A DNA stretch of 64,000 bases from Taibaiella helva. GTDB lineage: Bacteria > Bacteroidota > Bacteroidia > Chitinophagales > Chitinophagaceae. The translations under genes and the position numbers were made by a program. Below the pieces are notes generated by a model. It was given only the letters and a program-made list of their open reading frames with translations, did no database searches and had not been told where the DNA came from. Location of the stretch: NCBI RefSeq assembly GCF_003545695.1, contig NZ_QUZZ01000009.1:1-64000 (forward strand), in the 5' to 3' direction. Every line of letters begins with the position of its first letter. Positions within the stretch are counted from its first letter, which is position 1. This document shows, one piece after another, positions 7,248 to 16,731 of the stretch.

Positions 7248-8120
7248 TTATTTGTCTTTTGCTGCCAGCAGCGTGTTCTTCATCAGGGCGCAGATGGTCA
7301 TCTTGCCCACACCGCCGGGCACGGGAGTAATGTAGCTGCATTTGCCCGCTACGGCGTCAAAATCCACATCGCCTACCAGACGGAAGCCGCTTTTTTTGCT
7401 GCTGTCCTCTATGCGGTTAATGCCGACGTCGATCACAATGGCGCCTTCTTTCACCATATCGGCCGTAACATAGTGCGGGCGGCCGATGGCTGCCACCACG
7501 ATGTCTGCCTGCAGGCATAGTTCTTTCAGGTTACGGGTTTTTGAATGGCATAAGGTAACCGTGCAGTTGCCGGGATTGCTGTTGCGGCTCAGCAGGATGC
7601 TCATGGGCGTACCCACAATATTGCTGCGGCCGATCACCACACAATGTTTGCCGGCAGTATCGATGTCATAGTGTTCCAGCATCATCATGATCCCGTTGGG
7701 TGTTGCCGAGATAAAGGTCTGCTGGCCCAGCACCATGCGGCCCAGGCTGATGGGGTGGAAGCCGTCCACATCCTTTTCGGGATGAATGGTATTGATCACC
7801 TTCTCCTCTGAAATATGCTTGGGCAACGGCAGCTGTACCAATATGCCATCCACTGCCGGATCGGCGTTGAGCGCGGCGATATGGCCCAGCAGCTCAGCTT
7901 CGCTCGTTTGTTCTTCCAGGCGTAGCAAGGTGGATCCGAAACCGATCTGCTCGCAGGTCTTTACTTTAGATGCGACATAAGTCTGGCTGGCCGGGTCGCC
8001 TCCGACAAGAATAGCGGCCAGGTGCGGTGTTTTTTTGCCGTCCTGCTTCAGTTGGTTCACCTCTTCGGCAATCCCGGCAAGTATCGCCTCCGATACTTTT
8101 TTCCCGTCTAATAGTTGCAT
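7248..8120 (-). CDS. folD: Bifunctional methylene-THF dehydrogenase/cyclohydrolase FolD
   Basis: 290 residues, full length. It interconverts 5,10-methylene-THF and 10-formyl-THF with NADP in one-carbon metabolism. Visible signatures are Y-V-A-S-K-V-K with the catalytic Lys near residue 53, [19 protein letters not shown], the Rossmann motif V-I-G-R-S-N-I-V-G-x-P and the C-terminal P-V-P-G-G-V-G. queE follows 8 bases downstream. A TACCTTTG box sits only a few bases before the start, so the message may have almost no leader. Confidence 0.97.
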   Translation of the reverse strand: MQLLDGKKVSEAILAGIAEEVNQLKQDGKKTPHLAAILVGGDPASQTYVASKVKTCEQIGFGSTLLRLEEQTSEAELLGHIAALNADPAVDGILVQLPLPKHISEEKVINTIHPEKDVDGFHPISLGRMVLGQQTFISATPNGIMMMLEHYDIDTAGKHCVVIGRSNIVGTPMSILLSRNSNPGNCTVTLCHSKTRNLKELCLQADIVVAAIGRPHYVTADMVKEGAIVIDVGINRIEDSSKKSGFRLVGDVDFDAVAGKCSYITPVPGGVGKMTICALMKNTLLAAKDK

Positions 8121-8138
8121 ACTGCAAAGGTAAAAAAT

Positions 8139-8171
8139 AAAACTGCGCGGGCCAGCGGCCCGCGCAGTTTT
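8139..8171 (-). terminator. Terminator of the FadL-like gene
   Basis: Fifteen-base perfect arms (core CTGCGCGGGCC) with a three-base loop and flanking A/T runs. Confidence 0.85.
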
Positions 8172-8184
8172 AAGGAATATAAGA

Positions 8185-9726
8185 TCAGAATTTGAAACCC
8201 AGGGTAAGCGCTACCAGGTTGTTGCCGTAGTCCAGGTTAGCCAGGCCTACCGGTATTTTACGTACGCCCATGGCTGCATTATCCTGCATCAGCAAAGGAT
8301 AGCCGTATTCCGACTGTTTCTGCATGATATGTACATAAGCCAGGTCGACGAAAAAGCCTCCGAAACGGGCGCCCACACCAGCAGACAAGTCCATACGCTG
8401 GCCGTCAAAGAGATCGGATTGCTTAAAGGGGCTGGTATAGTAGGCAAAGCCCAGGCGGCCCATAAAGTTGCTCAGCTTGCCTTCGACACCTACACGGAAG
8501 TTGTGGGTGCCCCTGTAGGTATCTTTGATGGCCTGATTCAGCGCATTTTCATAGTCGTTAAAGCTGTTGTCGCGGAAATTATACCGCATAGAACTATAAG
8601 CGGCATATTCGTAATCTGCAGTAACAAAACCGTATTTACCCATAAAGGCTGTAGCGCTCAGCACCGCTCTCCAGGGTGTACGCAGCGAATAGTCGAACTG
8701 GTATTGCGCCGAAGGCTGCTTGAAGCTGACGGGGTCGGTATCGCCGCCACCCAGCGAAGCTTTATAGCCTTCAGTATTGGTCGTCATGTTGTAGTCGCTG
8801 ATATCGGTAAAGGAAGTCCAGGTAGGCGTATGGAAAGAAGCGCCTACCCTTACGATATCGTTGATTACATAAATAGCGCCCAGCTTGGCATTGAAGCCAA
8901 GACCGGTAGTCGACAGCAGCTCATTATAGCTTAGGTAGTCGAAATCGTTGTTGGGGTTGCCTGTCGCATCTTTTTCGGTGTAATTGGTGGTGCGGTCGTA
9001 CTTATATGAAGTGAGCGCCAGCGATGCACCCAGCATCAGCTTTTCCATGTAATTGCCGCCGAGGCTAAGGCTCCATTCGTTGATGCCGCCTTTCGAGCTC
9101 CAGGATTTGGATTGGTTCAGCGAACCGCCCTGGCTGATGATATTGTTGTAAGGAATGGAGTTCCTGTCCTGGTCGAGCACATAACCTTCATAGGCCAGGA
9201 AGCCGAAGGGCGGCGCCAGCTGATCGGAAATGCCGTTATACTTGGCGTCGGCAGCAAATTCTTCCGTGATCGAGCTGAGGCTGTTGTTTCCTGCATAGTA
9301 GCCATTGGCAGTGAAATCGGCAATGCGGTTGAAGCCGATCCCTATCGAAAAAGCTTTCCAGCCGCTGCTTTCATACTCATTGCCCCTGGCCGATTTGGTG
9401 AAGACGGCGCCAAAATTACTGAGATTAAGACGCGTGCGGTCGTCGCTGGCCGTGCTGCCCAGGTAAGTGCTTTTTATCTTGTTCAATCTCAATACCGGTG
9501 TGACGGTAATCTCGGAGCTGCGGTAGACACCGATACCAGCGGGGTTAATGCTGAGCGACGAAAAGTCGGCGCCATAAGAGCCGCCGGCGCCGCCAAGACT
9601 GAGGGAGCGTGCGGTGCCCGCCCCGGTTACCTGCCCGTAACGGAGGGCGTCCAGCTCACTTTGTGCCGATGCTGTTGCCGGAAGGAACAGGCCGGCTGCC
9701 AGGATAAGGTTCAAATATTTGTTCAT
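8185..9726 (-). CDS. OmpP1/FadL-like outer-membrane protein
   Basis: 513 residues with a signal peptide ending A-S-A-Q. Just after it comes the N-terminal [17 protein letters not shown], then [16 protein letters not shown], which is characteristic of FadL/TodX-type channels (many have S-x-N-P-A-G). The rest alternates aromatic and polar residues as in a beta barrel and ends with a terminal F, as expected for an outer-membrane barrel. Substrate unknown; hydrophobic compounds are the family norm. Monocistronic, with its own terminator. Confidence 0.8.
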   Translation of the reverse strand: MNKYLNLILAAGLFLPATASAQSELDALRYGQVTGAGTARSLSLGGAGGSYGADFSSLSINPAGIGVYRSSEITVTPVLRLNKIKSTYLGSTASDDRTRLNLSNFGAVFTKSARGNEYESSGWKAFSIGIGFNRIADFTANGYYAGNNSLSSITEEFAADAKYNGISDQLAPPFGFLAYEGYVLDQDRNSIPYNNIISQGGSLNQSKSWSSKGGINEWSLSLGGNYMEKLMLGASLALTSYKYDRTTNYTEKDATGNPNNDFDYLSYNELLSTTGLGFNAKLGAIYVINDIVRVGASFHTPTWTSFTDISDYNMTTNTEGYKASLGGGDTDPVSFKQPSAQYQFDYSLRTPWRAVLSATAFMGKYGFVTADYEYAAYSSMRYNFRDNSFNDYENALNQAIKDTYRGTHNFRVGVEGKLSNFMGRLGFAYYTSPFKQSDLFDGQRMDLSAGVGARFGGFFVDLAYVHIMQKQSEYGYPLLMQDNAAMGVRKIPVGLANLDYGNNLVALTLGFKF

Positions 9727-9957
9727 GTCAAAAGGCTGATTAGTCGATGCTTAGACAAAGGTACGAGGCATAACGTTTAATTCCCTGAAGCGGATATTTT
9801 CGGGATGTTAATTAGGAATTCCTGTGGCATATTTTTCTATGTAACGAACGGATCGCGATAACCCTGCCACGGATATATAATTGCATACAGGTCTGTTGCA
9901 GCGGGGTTTAGCTTTGTTCCTGTAAAAATATCTCCTTAGTCCGCTAAAATTTTATCT

Positions 9958-10494
9958 ATGAGACGTTCTGCCCTGTATTTTACCGGCCTCGCTTCGGCCC
10001 TGTTATCGTTGTTCCTGGCCTCCTGCGGCAACAAGTCCATGGACCTGGCCAAAGAGCTTGCGTCAAGCTATACCCACGACGGCAAGACCATTTCGGCTGA
10101 AGGCAAGCTGGCTACCAATATGATGGTATGGGGCACCGGGCAAACGCTCGATATGAATCTGGAAATGCAGGCCGCGCTGGACAATACCAGGCGGGAGCGG
10201 ATCACCGATATCGTTCTGCCTTACGGTACCGGGAAGAATAGTGTAAAGATCAATGTACCCGATACGGCACGGCGTTTTGAAGACAAGGATGTATTCATCT
10301 ATGATAAGAACGGCGAAAAGATCAGCACAAGCGATAAGGTGCGCATTACCGGAACCGTAACTTATACGGCCAAAGGCCCTAAAAAGGAATCCGGAAGTCA
10401 TGTGACGATCACCGTACCCAAGCCCGGGAAAGAAGAAGGCGACGGCAACGACTACAGCTACAAGATCACCAATGTAATGATCGAAAAGCTATAA
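9958..10494 (+). CDS. Lipoprotein of unknown function
   Basis: 178 residues. A hydrophobic N-terminus ends in L-A-S-C-G-N, a type II lipobox with Cys23. The mature part is about 150 residues of mixed beta character and lysine-rich toward the end. No domain is recognised. It is transcribed alone: a TAGCTTTG box lies about 45 bases upstream and a strong hairpin follows the stop. Confidence 0.75.
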   Translation: MRRSALYFTGLASALLSLFLASCGNKSMDLAKELASSYTHDGKTISAEGKLATNMMVWGTGQTLDMNLEMQAALDNTRRERITDIVLPYGTGKNSVKINVPDTARRFEDKDVFIYDKNGEKISTSDKVRITGTVTYTAKGPKKESGSHVTITVPKPGKEEGDGNDYSYKITNVMIEKL

Positions 10495-10511
10495 GCCTTG
10501 TTTATGTGTTC

Positions 10512-10549
10512 AAATGGTCGGGCTGCCTTTTACGGCAGCCCGACCATTT
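10512..10549. terminator. Bidirectional terminator
   Basis: Sixteen-base perfect arms (core GGTCGGGCTGCC) and a six-base loop, 18 bases after the lipoprotein gene. It may also stop acs transcripts from the other side. Confidence 0.8.
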
Positions 10550-10640
10550 AATTGCCAGAGGGCATCAGTAAAGGCAGATGACCGGAGTGACAGGAGCACA
10601 ATTGAGAAGACTATAAATAAGCCTGCGGGATGGCCTGCCT

Positions 10641-12575
10641 TTACACCCTTCCGGCTTTGATTTCTTCTACCACTCCCGGATCGAGCAGCGTGCTGGTATC
10701 GCCCAGGCTATCGAGCGCGCCTTCGGCGATCTTGCGCAGGATACGGCGCATGATCTTTCCGCTGCGTGTTTTGGGCAGCCCGCTTACAAACTGGATCTTG
10801 TCGGGCTTGGCGATCGCGCCGATAAGATGGGTAACGGTTTGCAGGATGGCTTTGCGGGCTTCCTCTCCGGGCGTATGTTCCGGGTCGCAGACCACGAAGG
10901 CATAAACGCCCTGGCCCTTGATGTCGTGCGGATAGCCGACAATAGCGCTTTCGATCACCGAAGGGTCGCTGTTGATCGCGTTTTCCACTTCTGCGGTGCC
11001 GATCCTATGCCCGCTCACATTCAGCACATCGTCTACGCGGCCGGTAATGCGGTAATTACCTTTATCGTCCCGGTAGCAGCCGTCGCCGCTGAAATAGAGG
11101 CCGGGATAAGCCGCAAAATAGTTTTGCCGGAACCGCTCATGATCGCCATAGGTAGTGCGGAACATGCCCGGCCAGGGAAAGCGGATACACAGGTTGCCGG
11201 AGGTAATGCTGCTGCCGTCTTCCTGCTTTACGGGCTGTGCCGGCGCGCCTTTTTCATCGACCAGCACGGGTTGTATGCCCGGAAGCGGAAGCGTGGCAAA
11301 GGTGGGTATGGCGGGCGTTACGCCGGCGAGGTTGGAGATAAGGATACCACCGTTTTCGGTCTGCCACCAGGTATCGACGAGGGGGCAGCGGCCTTTGCCG
11401 ATATGCTCGTGAAACCATTGCCAGGCTTCTTCGTTGATCGGCTCACCTACCGATCCCAGCACCTTCAGCGAGCTGAGATCATGGCCTTCTATCGGTTCCG
11501 TACCGAAGCTCATCAGGCTGCGAATGGCCGTAGGCGCGGTGTACAGGATGTTTACCCGGTGCTTGTCCACGATATCCCAGAAACGGCCGGCATCGGGCCA
11601 TGTAGGAATCCCTTCGAAGATGAGCGTAGTTGCGCCTGCCAGCAAAGGGCCGTATACAATATAGCTGTGCCCGGTGATCCAGCCGATATCGGCCGTGCAG
11701 AAATATACATCGCCGGGCTGGTACTGGAATACATTGACAAAAGAATAGCTGGCGTAGACCATATACCCGCCGCAGGTATGTACCACACCCTTGGGCTTGC
11801 CGGTGGAGCCCGAAGTGTACAGGATGAACAGAGGATCTTCCGCATCCATACTCTCGGCCGGGAAGAAAGGTTTGCCCGCTGCTGCTACCTGTTTGACCTC
11901 TTCATCCCAGTAGCAGTCGCGGCCCTCCTTCATGCTTATGGCTGTGCCGGTATGGCGCAGCACGATTACTTTTTTCACGAAGGCACATTGCTCCAGGGCT
12001 TCATCTATCACGCTTTTGAGCGGGATGGCCTTATTGCCGCGATGCGCGCCGTCGGCCGTGATCACAAACGCGGCCTGCGCATCCTCCAGCCGGTCGGTAA
12101 TGCTGCGGGCGCTGAAGCCGCCGAAAACAATGGAATGTATGGCGCCGATACGGGCGCAGGCCAGGGTGGCGATAGCAAGCTCGGGCACCATACCCATATA
12201 AATACAGACACGGTCGCCCTTTTGTACACCATTACGCCGCAGCACATGGCACAATTGCATCACCTTATCCAGGAGCTGGCGGTAGCTGAGGGTAAGTCCC
12301 TCCGACCCGGGATCGTTGGGCTCCCATATGATCGCCGGCCGGTCGCCCTGCTGCTCCAGGTGACGGTCCAGGCAATTTTCGGTGATGTTGAGCCGGCCAC
12401 CCCTGAACCATTCGATACGAGGTTCTTCAAAACTCCAGTCCAGCACCTTTTCCCAGGGCTTGTGCCATTGGAAATGGCCGGCGACTTCGGCCCAGAAACC
12501 TTCAGGATTTTCCACACTTTCGCGGTAGTGGGCATCATACTGCTCTTTTGATTGTATCTGGTAGGGGTAAGCCAT
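10641..12575 (-). CDS. acs: Acetyl-CoA synthetase
   Basis: 644 residues, the usual length for AMP-forming acetate-CoA ligase, which activates acetate to acetyl-CoA through acetyl-AMP. Visible motifs are the P-loop-like Y-T-S-G-S-T-G-K-P-K-G-V near residue 255, W-W-Q-T-E-N-G-G, Y-F-S-G-D-G-C-Y-R-D-D and G-R-V-D-D-V-L-N-V-S-G-H-R-I-G. The C-terminal K-T-R-S-G-K-I-M-R-R holds the catalytic Lys that is acetylated in other Acs enzymes. It stands alone; convergent with the lipoprotein gene and divergent from the DUF4290 gene. Confidence 0.97.
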   Translation of the reverse strand: MAYPYQIQSKEQYDAHYRESVENPEGFWAEVAGHFQWHKPWEKVLDWSFEEPRIEWFRGGRLNITENCLDRHLEQQGDRPAIIWEPNDPGSEGLTLSYRQLLDKVMQLCHVLRRNGVQKGDRVCIYMGMVPELAIATLACARIGAIHSIVFGGFSARSITDRLEDAQAAFVITADGAHRGNKAIPLKSVIDEALEQCAFVKKVIVLRHTGTAISMKEGRDCYWDEEVKQVAAAGKPFFPAESMDAEDPLFILYTSGSTGKPKGVVHTCGGYMVYASYSFVNVFQYQPGDVYFCTADIGWITGHSYIVYGPLLAGATTLIFEGIPTWPDAGRFWDIVDKHRVNILYTAPTAIRSLMSFGTEPIEGHDLSSLKVLGSVGEPINEEAWQWFHEHIGKGRCPLVDTWWQTENGGILISNLAGVTPAIPTFATLPLPGIQPVLVDEKGAPAQPVKQEDGSSITSGNLCIRFPWPGMFRTTYGDHERFRQNYFAAYPGLYFSGDGCYRDDKGNYRITGRVDDVLNVSGHRIGTAEVENAINSDPSVIESAIVGYPHDIKGQGVYAFVVCDPEHTPGEEARKAILQTVTHLIGAIAKPDKIQFVSGLPKTRSGKIMRRILRKIAEGALDSLGDTSTLLDPGVVEEIKAGRV

Positions 12576-12869
12576 AGATGAGAAGCGTCTTTTTGCTCCT
12601 CAAATTAAACAATTCGCGCCAGTCCCGCTTGCCACCTGTGGCGGCAGTAGTAAAACTTAACATTAATCAACCGGTTACAGGAAGCCGGCCGGCAAAGGTC
12701 CGACCCCTTATCGGGGTATTTTGAAAGGGATAATTGCCGTATGATCTATTTATGATTTTTACCCTTATATTTGCACTGTATCATTCCGTGGATAGGGGGC
12801 TTCCACGATGCTGCTTCACTTTTTCGCCTGCCGGAGACACCGCAGGATAATATTTACGTTTTTCTTTCA

Positions 12870-13580
12870 ATGAAATATAATACAACGCGCGACAAGCTGA
12901 TCATGCCGGAGTACGGCAGGAATATACAGCAGATGGTAGAATACATGCGTACCATCGAAGATCCCGTAAAACGCCAGAAGAATGCCCGCGCCATCATCGA
13001 GCTGATGGGCATTTTGAATCCTCATCTGAAGAATGTAGAGGACTTCCGCCATAAGCTCTGGGATCACCTTTACCTCATCGCCGATTTTGACCTCGAAGTC
13101 GAATCACCCTACCCCACACCAACAAAAGAAAAGCTGTTCCGTAAGCCGGATCCGCTGCCTTATCCCAGGTCCCAGCAGAAAAAGCAAAGACACCTCGGCA
13201 AGAACCTGGCTGCCGTTATTGAGAAGGCGCTGAAGGAGTCCGATGAGGAAAAACGCAGGGGCTTTACCCAGTCTATCGCCTACTATATGAAGCTGGCCTA
13301 TGCCAACTGGCACAAAGAGCCGGTGCATGACGATATGATCAAAGAAGAGCTGTCGGAGATCACCAACGGCGAGCTGAACTATACGGCTACAGGCGTAAAG
13401 GTGAAATTCGACAACCGGAATAACCTCAACAGCGGTAACGTGCATAAGAAAAATGCCAGCGCTAATAATAAGAACCGGAATCAGAATAACAACAACAACC
13501 GGAACAACAATAACCGGAACCAGAATAACCGGAATAACAATAATAAAAACCGTAACAAAGGTGGCAGGCCGAATATGTAA
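12870..13580 (+). CDS. DUF4290 protein with Asn-rich tail
   Basis: 236 residues from the ATG at 12870. The first 180 residues (Y-N-T-x-R-x-K-L-I-M-P-E-Y-G-R-N-I-Q-x-M-V) match what I know of DUF4290, a family conserved in Bacteroidota without assigned function. The last 45 residues are almost only Asn, Arg and Lys (N-R-N-N-N-N-R-N-Q repeats), a basic low-complexity tail that could bind nucleic acid. A TATATTTG box lies about 100 bases upstream, leaving a leader of roughly 90 bases. I rejected the upstream start because it would precede that box. Confidence 0.85.
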   Translation: MKYNTTRDKLIMPEYGRNIQQMVEYMRTIEDPVKRQKNARAIIELMGILNPHLKNVEDFRHKLWDHLYLIADFDLEVESPYPTPTKEKLFRKPDPLPYPRSQQKKQRHLGKNLAAVIEKALKESDEEKRRGFTQSIAYYMKLAYANWHKEPVHDDMIKEELSEITNGELNYTATGVKVKFDNRNNLNSGNVHKKNASANNKNRNQNNNNNRNNNNRNQNNRNNNNKNRNKGGRPNM

Positions 13581-13592
13581 TAGCTTGCTGTA

Positions 13593-13636
13593 AAAGATAA
13601 GCGGGACCGACATTCGTCGGCCCCGCTTATCTTTTT
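13593..13636. terminator. Bidirectional terminator
   Basis: Nineteen-base arms with one mismatch (core AGATAAGCGGG), loop ATTC and T run, between two converging genes. Confidence 0.85.
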
Positions 13637-13653
13637 ATCTAAACCGGTTCCTG

Positions 13654-14682
13654 CTACAGTGCAGTTTCCAGCACCGGCAGCGGGCGGGGGGCAATTTCCT
13701 TTACCGCAGTAGCTATAGCCCGGATATGATCGGGCGTAGTGCCACAGCAGCCCCCTACAATATTGATCCAGCCATTGCGGGCAAAGCCGGCAATGATTGC
13801 GGCGGTATCTTCCGGTGTTTCATCGTATTCGCCCATAGCATTGGGCAGACCCGCGTTGGGATAACAGCTTACATAGCAGGCGGCGATCTGGGCCAGCTCT
13901 TCTACGTGCGGCTTCATTTGGGCGCCGCCCAGGGCACAGTTCAGGCCTATGCTTACCGGCAGGACATGCGCCACCGATATATAGAAAGCCTCCAGCGTCT
14001 GACCGCTAAGGGTGCGGCCTGAAGCATCGGTAATGGTGCCGGAGATCATGACCGGCAGCTCCAGTCCTGTTTCATCGAAGAAACGACGGATAGCGAAAAG
14101 CGCGGCTTTGGCATTCAGCGTATCGAATATCGTTTCGACCAGGAGGATATCGGCTCCACCTTCCACCAGGCCTTTTACCTGATCAAAATAAGCTTGTGAT
14201 ACTTCGTCAAAAGTAACCGCACGGTAGCCGGGATTGTTGACATCGGGGGACAGGGATAAAGTCTTGTTCATGGGACCGATGGCACCCGCCACAAATTTGG
14301 GTCCCGATCCCGGATGCGCTTCCTGGTATTCGGCGATGGCCTGCCTGGCCACCTTTGCCGAAGCCACATTCATCTCGTAGGACAGCTCCTGCATATCGTA
14401 GTCTGCCATCGAGATCACCTGCGCGCTGAAAGTATTGGTTTCGATAATATCGGCTCCCGCTTCCAGGTATTCGCGGTGGATCGCTTTAATGATCTGGGGC
14501 TGGGTAATCGACAGGAGGTCGTTGTTCCCTTTAAGGTCGCAATGCCAGTCGCCGAAGCGCTGGCCGCGGTAGTCGGCCTCCTGCAGCTTATAGCGCTGGA
14601 TCATCGTACCCATAGCGCCGTCGATGATCACGATGCGCTGTTCCAGCAATTCCGTCAGTTGCTTTTTTACAGACATACTCAA
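13654..14682 (-). CDS. Homocysteine S-methyltransferase domain protein (split MetH, part 1)
   Basis: 342 residues covering only the homocysteine-binding barrel of cobalamin-dependent methionine synthase. The start reads [11 protein letters not shown]. The zinc ligands appear as G-L-N-C-A-L-G and G-G-C-C-G-T-T-P. The pterin, cobalamin and reactivation domains are absent; in many Bacteroidota they are encoded as a second polypeptide elsewhere. The protein would transfer the methyl group to homocysteine in the last step of methionine synthesis. It ends near a shared terminator, with a small lipoprotein gene just upstream. Confidence 0.9.
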   Translation of the reverse strand: MSMSVKKQLTELLEQRIVIIDGAMGTMIQRYKLQEADYRGQRFGDWHCDLKGNNDLLSITQPQIIKAIHREYLEAGADIIETNTFSAQVISMADYDMQELSYEMNVASAKVARQAIAEYQEAHPGSGPKFVAGAIGPMNKTLSLSPDVNNPGYRAVTFDEVSQAYFDQVKGLVEGGADILLVETIFDTLNAKAALFAIRRFFDETGLELPVMISGTITDASGRTLSGQTLEAFYISVAHVLPVSIGLNCALGGAQMKPHVEELAQIAACYVSCYPNAGLPNAMGEYDETPEDTAAIIAGFARNGWINIVGGCCGTTPDHIRAIATAVKEIAPRPLPVLETAL

Positions 14683-14710
14683 AAAATAAAGTGCAAGTTA
14701 CAGGATTAAT

Positions 14711-15046
14711 CTATTGTAAATGTTTTACGGCAACCCATACCTGCCGCTTGCCGTGACGGGTACGGTATTCTACCAGGGCAATGTCGATCTTCCGTTTCAA
14801 TACAGTTACCTTTTTACTGGCCGGCAAGCTGATTACTTTCCCCGCAGCCCGTAAGGCCTGCAGCTTCTTCTCATCCCTCAAAACGGAATACTCGGTCATT
14901 TCGGCATAGCACCGCTCGTCAACAGCGGAAAGGCATTCTGTTTTGGTAGTGTATTGCTCGCCTTCCTTCGCCGGTTTATCGCAGGAAAAGAGGCCCAGTA
15001 GTAAAAAAGCGGAAAGGAATAAGGAAATCAGGGTTCGGTTCAGCAT
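14711..15046 (-). CDS. Small lipoprotein
   Basis: 111 residues, with lipobox L-F-S-C at Cys22 after a long hydrophobic stretch. The mature part has two further Cys (T-E-C-L and E-R-C-Y) that could form a disulfide, then a basic C-terminus. No domain is recognised. It is 28 bases upstream of the methyltransferase gene on the same strand and may be co-transcribed. Confidence 0.65.
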   Translation of the reverse strand: MLNRTLISLFLSAFLLLGLFSCDKPAKEGEQYTTKTECLSAVDERCYAEMTEYSVLRDEKKLQALRAAGKVISLPASKKVTVLKRKIDIALVEYRTRHGKRQVWVAVKHLQ

Positions 15047-15146
15047 CCTTCAAAGTTAACCCATACGGCGCAAACATCGTTGACAGCGGGTCGCAATAGG
15101 CCTATCAAGAAGTTATATATGCCTGCGATACAACCGCTCCGGAGCC

Positions 15147-15416
15147 TTAGGCTTCTGCGTTGGTCGCCGGTGCGCCCGTCTGGTTTAGGATGGCTTTTTC
15201 CAGCTGCTGCAGGCGGCGCAGCGGCGGGTTGAAATAATGGGTGGGATTGAAAGTGCGGGCAGCGTGCAGCTCCATATGGATGAATTCAGGGATGTTCCTG
15301 ACGAACATGCATCCTTCCCGCCACTCCTGTATCAGGATGGGTGTGGTATCAAAAAAATGCTGCAGGCGGTCGGCCTCTTTCAATACTTCAGGATGCTGCG
15401 GATGCTGCTTGATCAT
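15147..15416 (-). CDS. Small conserved-looking protein (DUF6965-like?)
   Basis: About 89 residues from the ATG at 15416. I reject a longer frame because its first 34 codons run through a repetitive palindromic element. The sequence has R-N-I-P-E-F-I-H-M-E-L near the middle and N-P-x-x-Y-F-x-P-x-L-x-R-L-x-x-L-E at the end. This pattern reminds me of small DUF6965-type proteins, but I hold that weakly. Soluble, no signal peptide. Function unknown. Confidence 0.6.
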   Translation of the reverse strand: MIKQHPQHPEVLKEADRLQHFFDTTPILIQEWREGCMFVRNIPEFIHMELHAARTFNPTHYFNPPLRRLQQLEKAILNQTGAPATNAEA

Positions 15417-15440
15417 ATGGCGAAGATACGGAAATATGGT

Positions 15441-15488
15441 TTGTTGCCTTGTAGAGACGTTGCATGCAGCGTCTCTACAAGGCAACAA
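15441..15488. repeat. REP/MITE-like palindrome
   Basis: Nineteen-base perfect inverted repeat (left arm TTGTTGCCTTGTAGAGACG, loop TTGCATGCAG). Decayed direct copies of the right half follow to about 15530: ATGCAATGTCTCTGCAAG and ATGCAACGTCTTTA. The core TGTAGAGACGTTGCATGCA is of a type I recall as dispersed in Bacteroidota and cyanobacterial genomes. It lies between two genes on the same strand and would form a stable RNA hairpin. Confidence 0.75.
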
Positions 15489-15527
15489 CGGTATGCAATG
15501 TCTCTGCAAGCAACACATGCAACGTCT

Positions 15528-16604
15528 TTATTCCAGGGCATAAACGGCGAAAGAAGCCAGCCAGTGTTCGCCACCATAGCCGCCGGTCACGTGGGGCAGG
15601 GTTTGGGTAAGGAACTGAGCGGCGGCGGTAGTAAAGCGTTTTTTCCATTTATGGTTTGCGGGTAGCTGACGGGCAATACCCTTCATGCACCAGGCACGGG
15701 TGAAGGAAAGACCGTCCAGATGCACGATCTGGTAATCGCTGCGGTCGCTTACGGTAGGCAGGCTGCAGATGCGGGCAATGCTGCGCTCTTCATAGAAGCC
15801 ATCGAGCCAGGTCACAAAAGCTTTGGTGGGGAGTATGCGCCGCATGAGGTCGGCGATTTCGAGACTGGGAGAGAAAAAATCGCTGCCGTCGGGCTCCAGG
15901 TAAGCCGGAGTGGCTTTGCCGTCTTTGTAGAAATAAAGCGACTTGTCGATCACCTGCCGTTCAAACGCCGTGTCTTTGACGGCCCGGGCCCAGTCCAGGG
16001 CAAACACCATGGCGAAGGCAGTATTGGGATGTACACCGGTCCGGTTGGGATAAGTTTGCTTGGGCAGGTAGGCTTTCCACAGGCGTAGTATTTCCACTGT
16101 AAGCGGTTGCAGGGCTTCGTGCCAGCGACGACCGCTGGCATCGTTCCAGGTAGCCAGCTCTTCATCGAGCTTCAACAGCCAGGCCCATCCGTAGGTACGT
16201 TCAAAAGTGTTGCCGACGCTGTAGCGGGTAAAGTAAGCGGCTTCGGCCGCCATCTTATCTTTTTGAAAGGTGCCGTCGAGCACTTTGACGATCTGCTCCC
16301 TGTTGGAGAGCGCCGGGAACGTCTTCAGCAGCCGCACCAGCATCCAATGACCATGTACGCTGCTATGCCAGTCGAAGCAGCCGTAAAACGCAGGATGCAG
16401 CTCTACCGGCAGCAGGCGCGCATCTGAGGCGCTGTCTGCCGTGTGGGAAGTCTTATTGGGAAACTGCTGGTTGATGCAACGCAGGGGTAATGCCGCCAGC
16501 TGTGCCGCAACCGCTTCGGTAAGCACAGGCGCTTCCTGCGCGCTCAAAGACAAGGGGAGTCCTGCTGCGATCAGCAGGAAAAAAAACGTCAGCCTGTAAA
16601 TCAT
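15528..16604 (-). CDS. Exported DUF2891 protein
   Basis: 358 residues from the ATG at 16604, which begins a clean signal peptide ending L-S-A-Q. An upstream start would put 27 non-signal residues in front. The motif H-P-A-F-Y-G-C-F-D-W-H-S-S-V-H-G-H-W near residue 70 is the hallmark of DUF2891, and W-A-R-A and G-G-Y-G-G-E-H-W-L are also present. The family looks like a helical-barrel glycoside-active fold; activity is not established to my knowledge. Acts in periplasm or outside. Confidence 0.85.
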   Translation of the reverse strand: MIYRLTFFFLLIAAGLPLSLSAQEAPVLTEAVAAQLAALPLRCINQQFPNKTSHTADSASDARLLPVELHPAFYGCFDWHSSVHGHWMLVRLLKTFPALSNREQIVKVLDGTFQKDKMAAEAAYFTRYSVGNTFERTYGWAWLLKLDEELATWNDASGRRWHEALQPLTVEILRLWKAYLPKQTYPNRTGVHPNTAFAMVFALDWARAVKDTAFERQVIDKSLYFYKDGKATPAYLEPDGSDFFSPSLEIADLMRRILPTKAFVTWLDGFYEERSIARICSLPTVSDRSDYQIVHLDGLSFTRAWCMKGIARQLPANHKWKKRFTTAAAQFLTQTLPHVTGGYGGEHWLASFAVYALE

Positions 16605-16683
16605 GTCAGAATGGTTTGCCGTAAAAATAGAAAAGAATGCGGGAACATCGGGCGCCAGGCATATGTGCGGGACCCCCTGGAAC

Positions 16684-16716
16684 AAAAAGAGCTGAGGCCT
16701 GGCCTCAGCTCTTTTT
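16684..16716 (-). terminator. Terminator of the thioredoxin-like pair
   Basis: Sixteen-base perfect arms (core GAGCTGAGGCC) with a one-base centre and A/T flanks, 16 bases after the stop of the downstream gene. Confidence 0.85.
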
Positions 16717-16731
16717 ACAGCAGCATTGCTA

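Noticed and set aside
10827-12551. 574-codon open frame opposite acs
   Set aside because: High-GC antisense frame over a full-length acetyl-CoA synthetase; no recognisable product.
13440-13570. Possible CRISPR-like or tandem repeat from the recurring AACAACAAC units
   Set aside because: The repeats are in frame within the DUF4290 gene and encode its Asn-rich tail; no spacers. I found no CRISPR array elsewhere.
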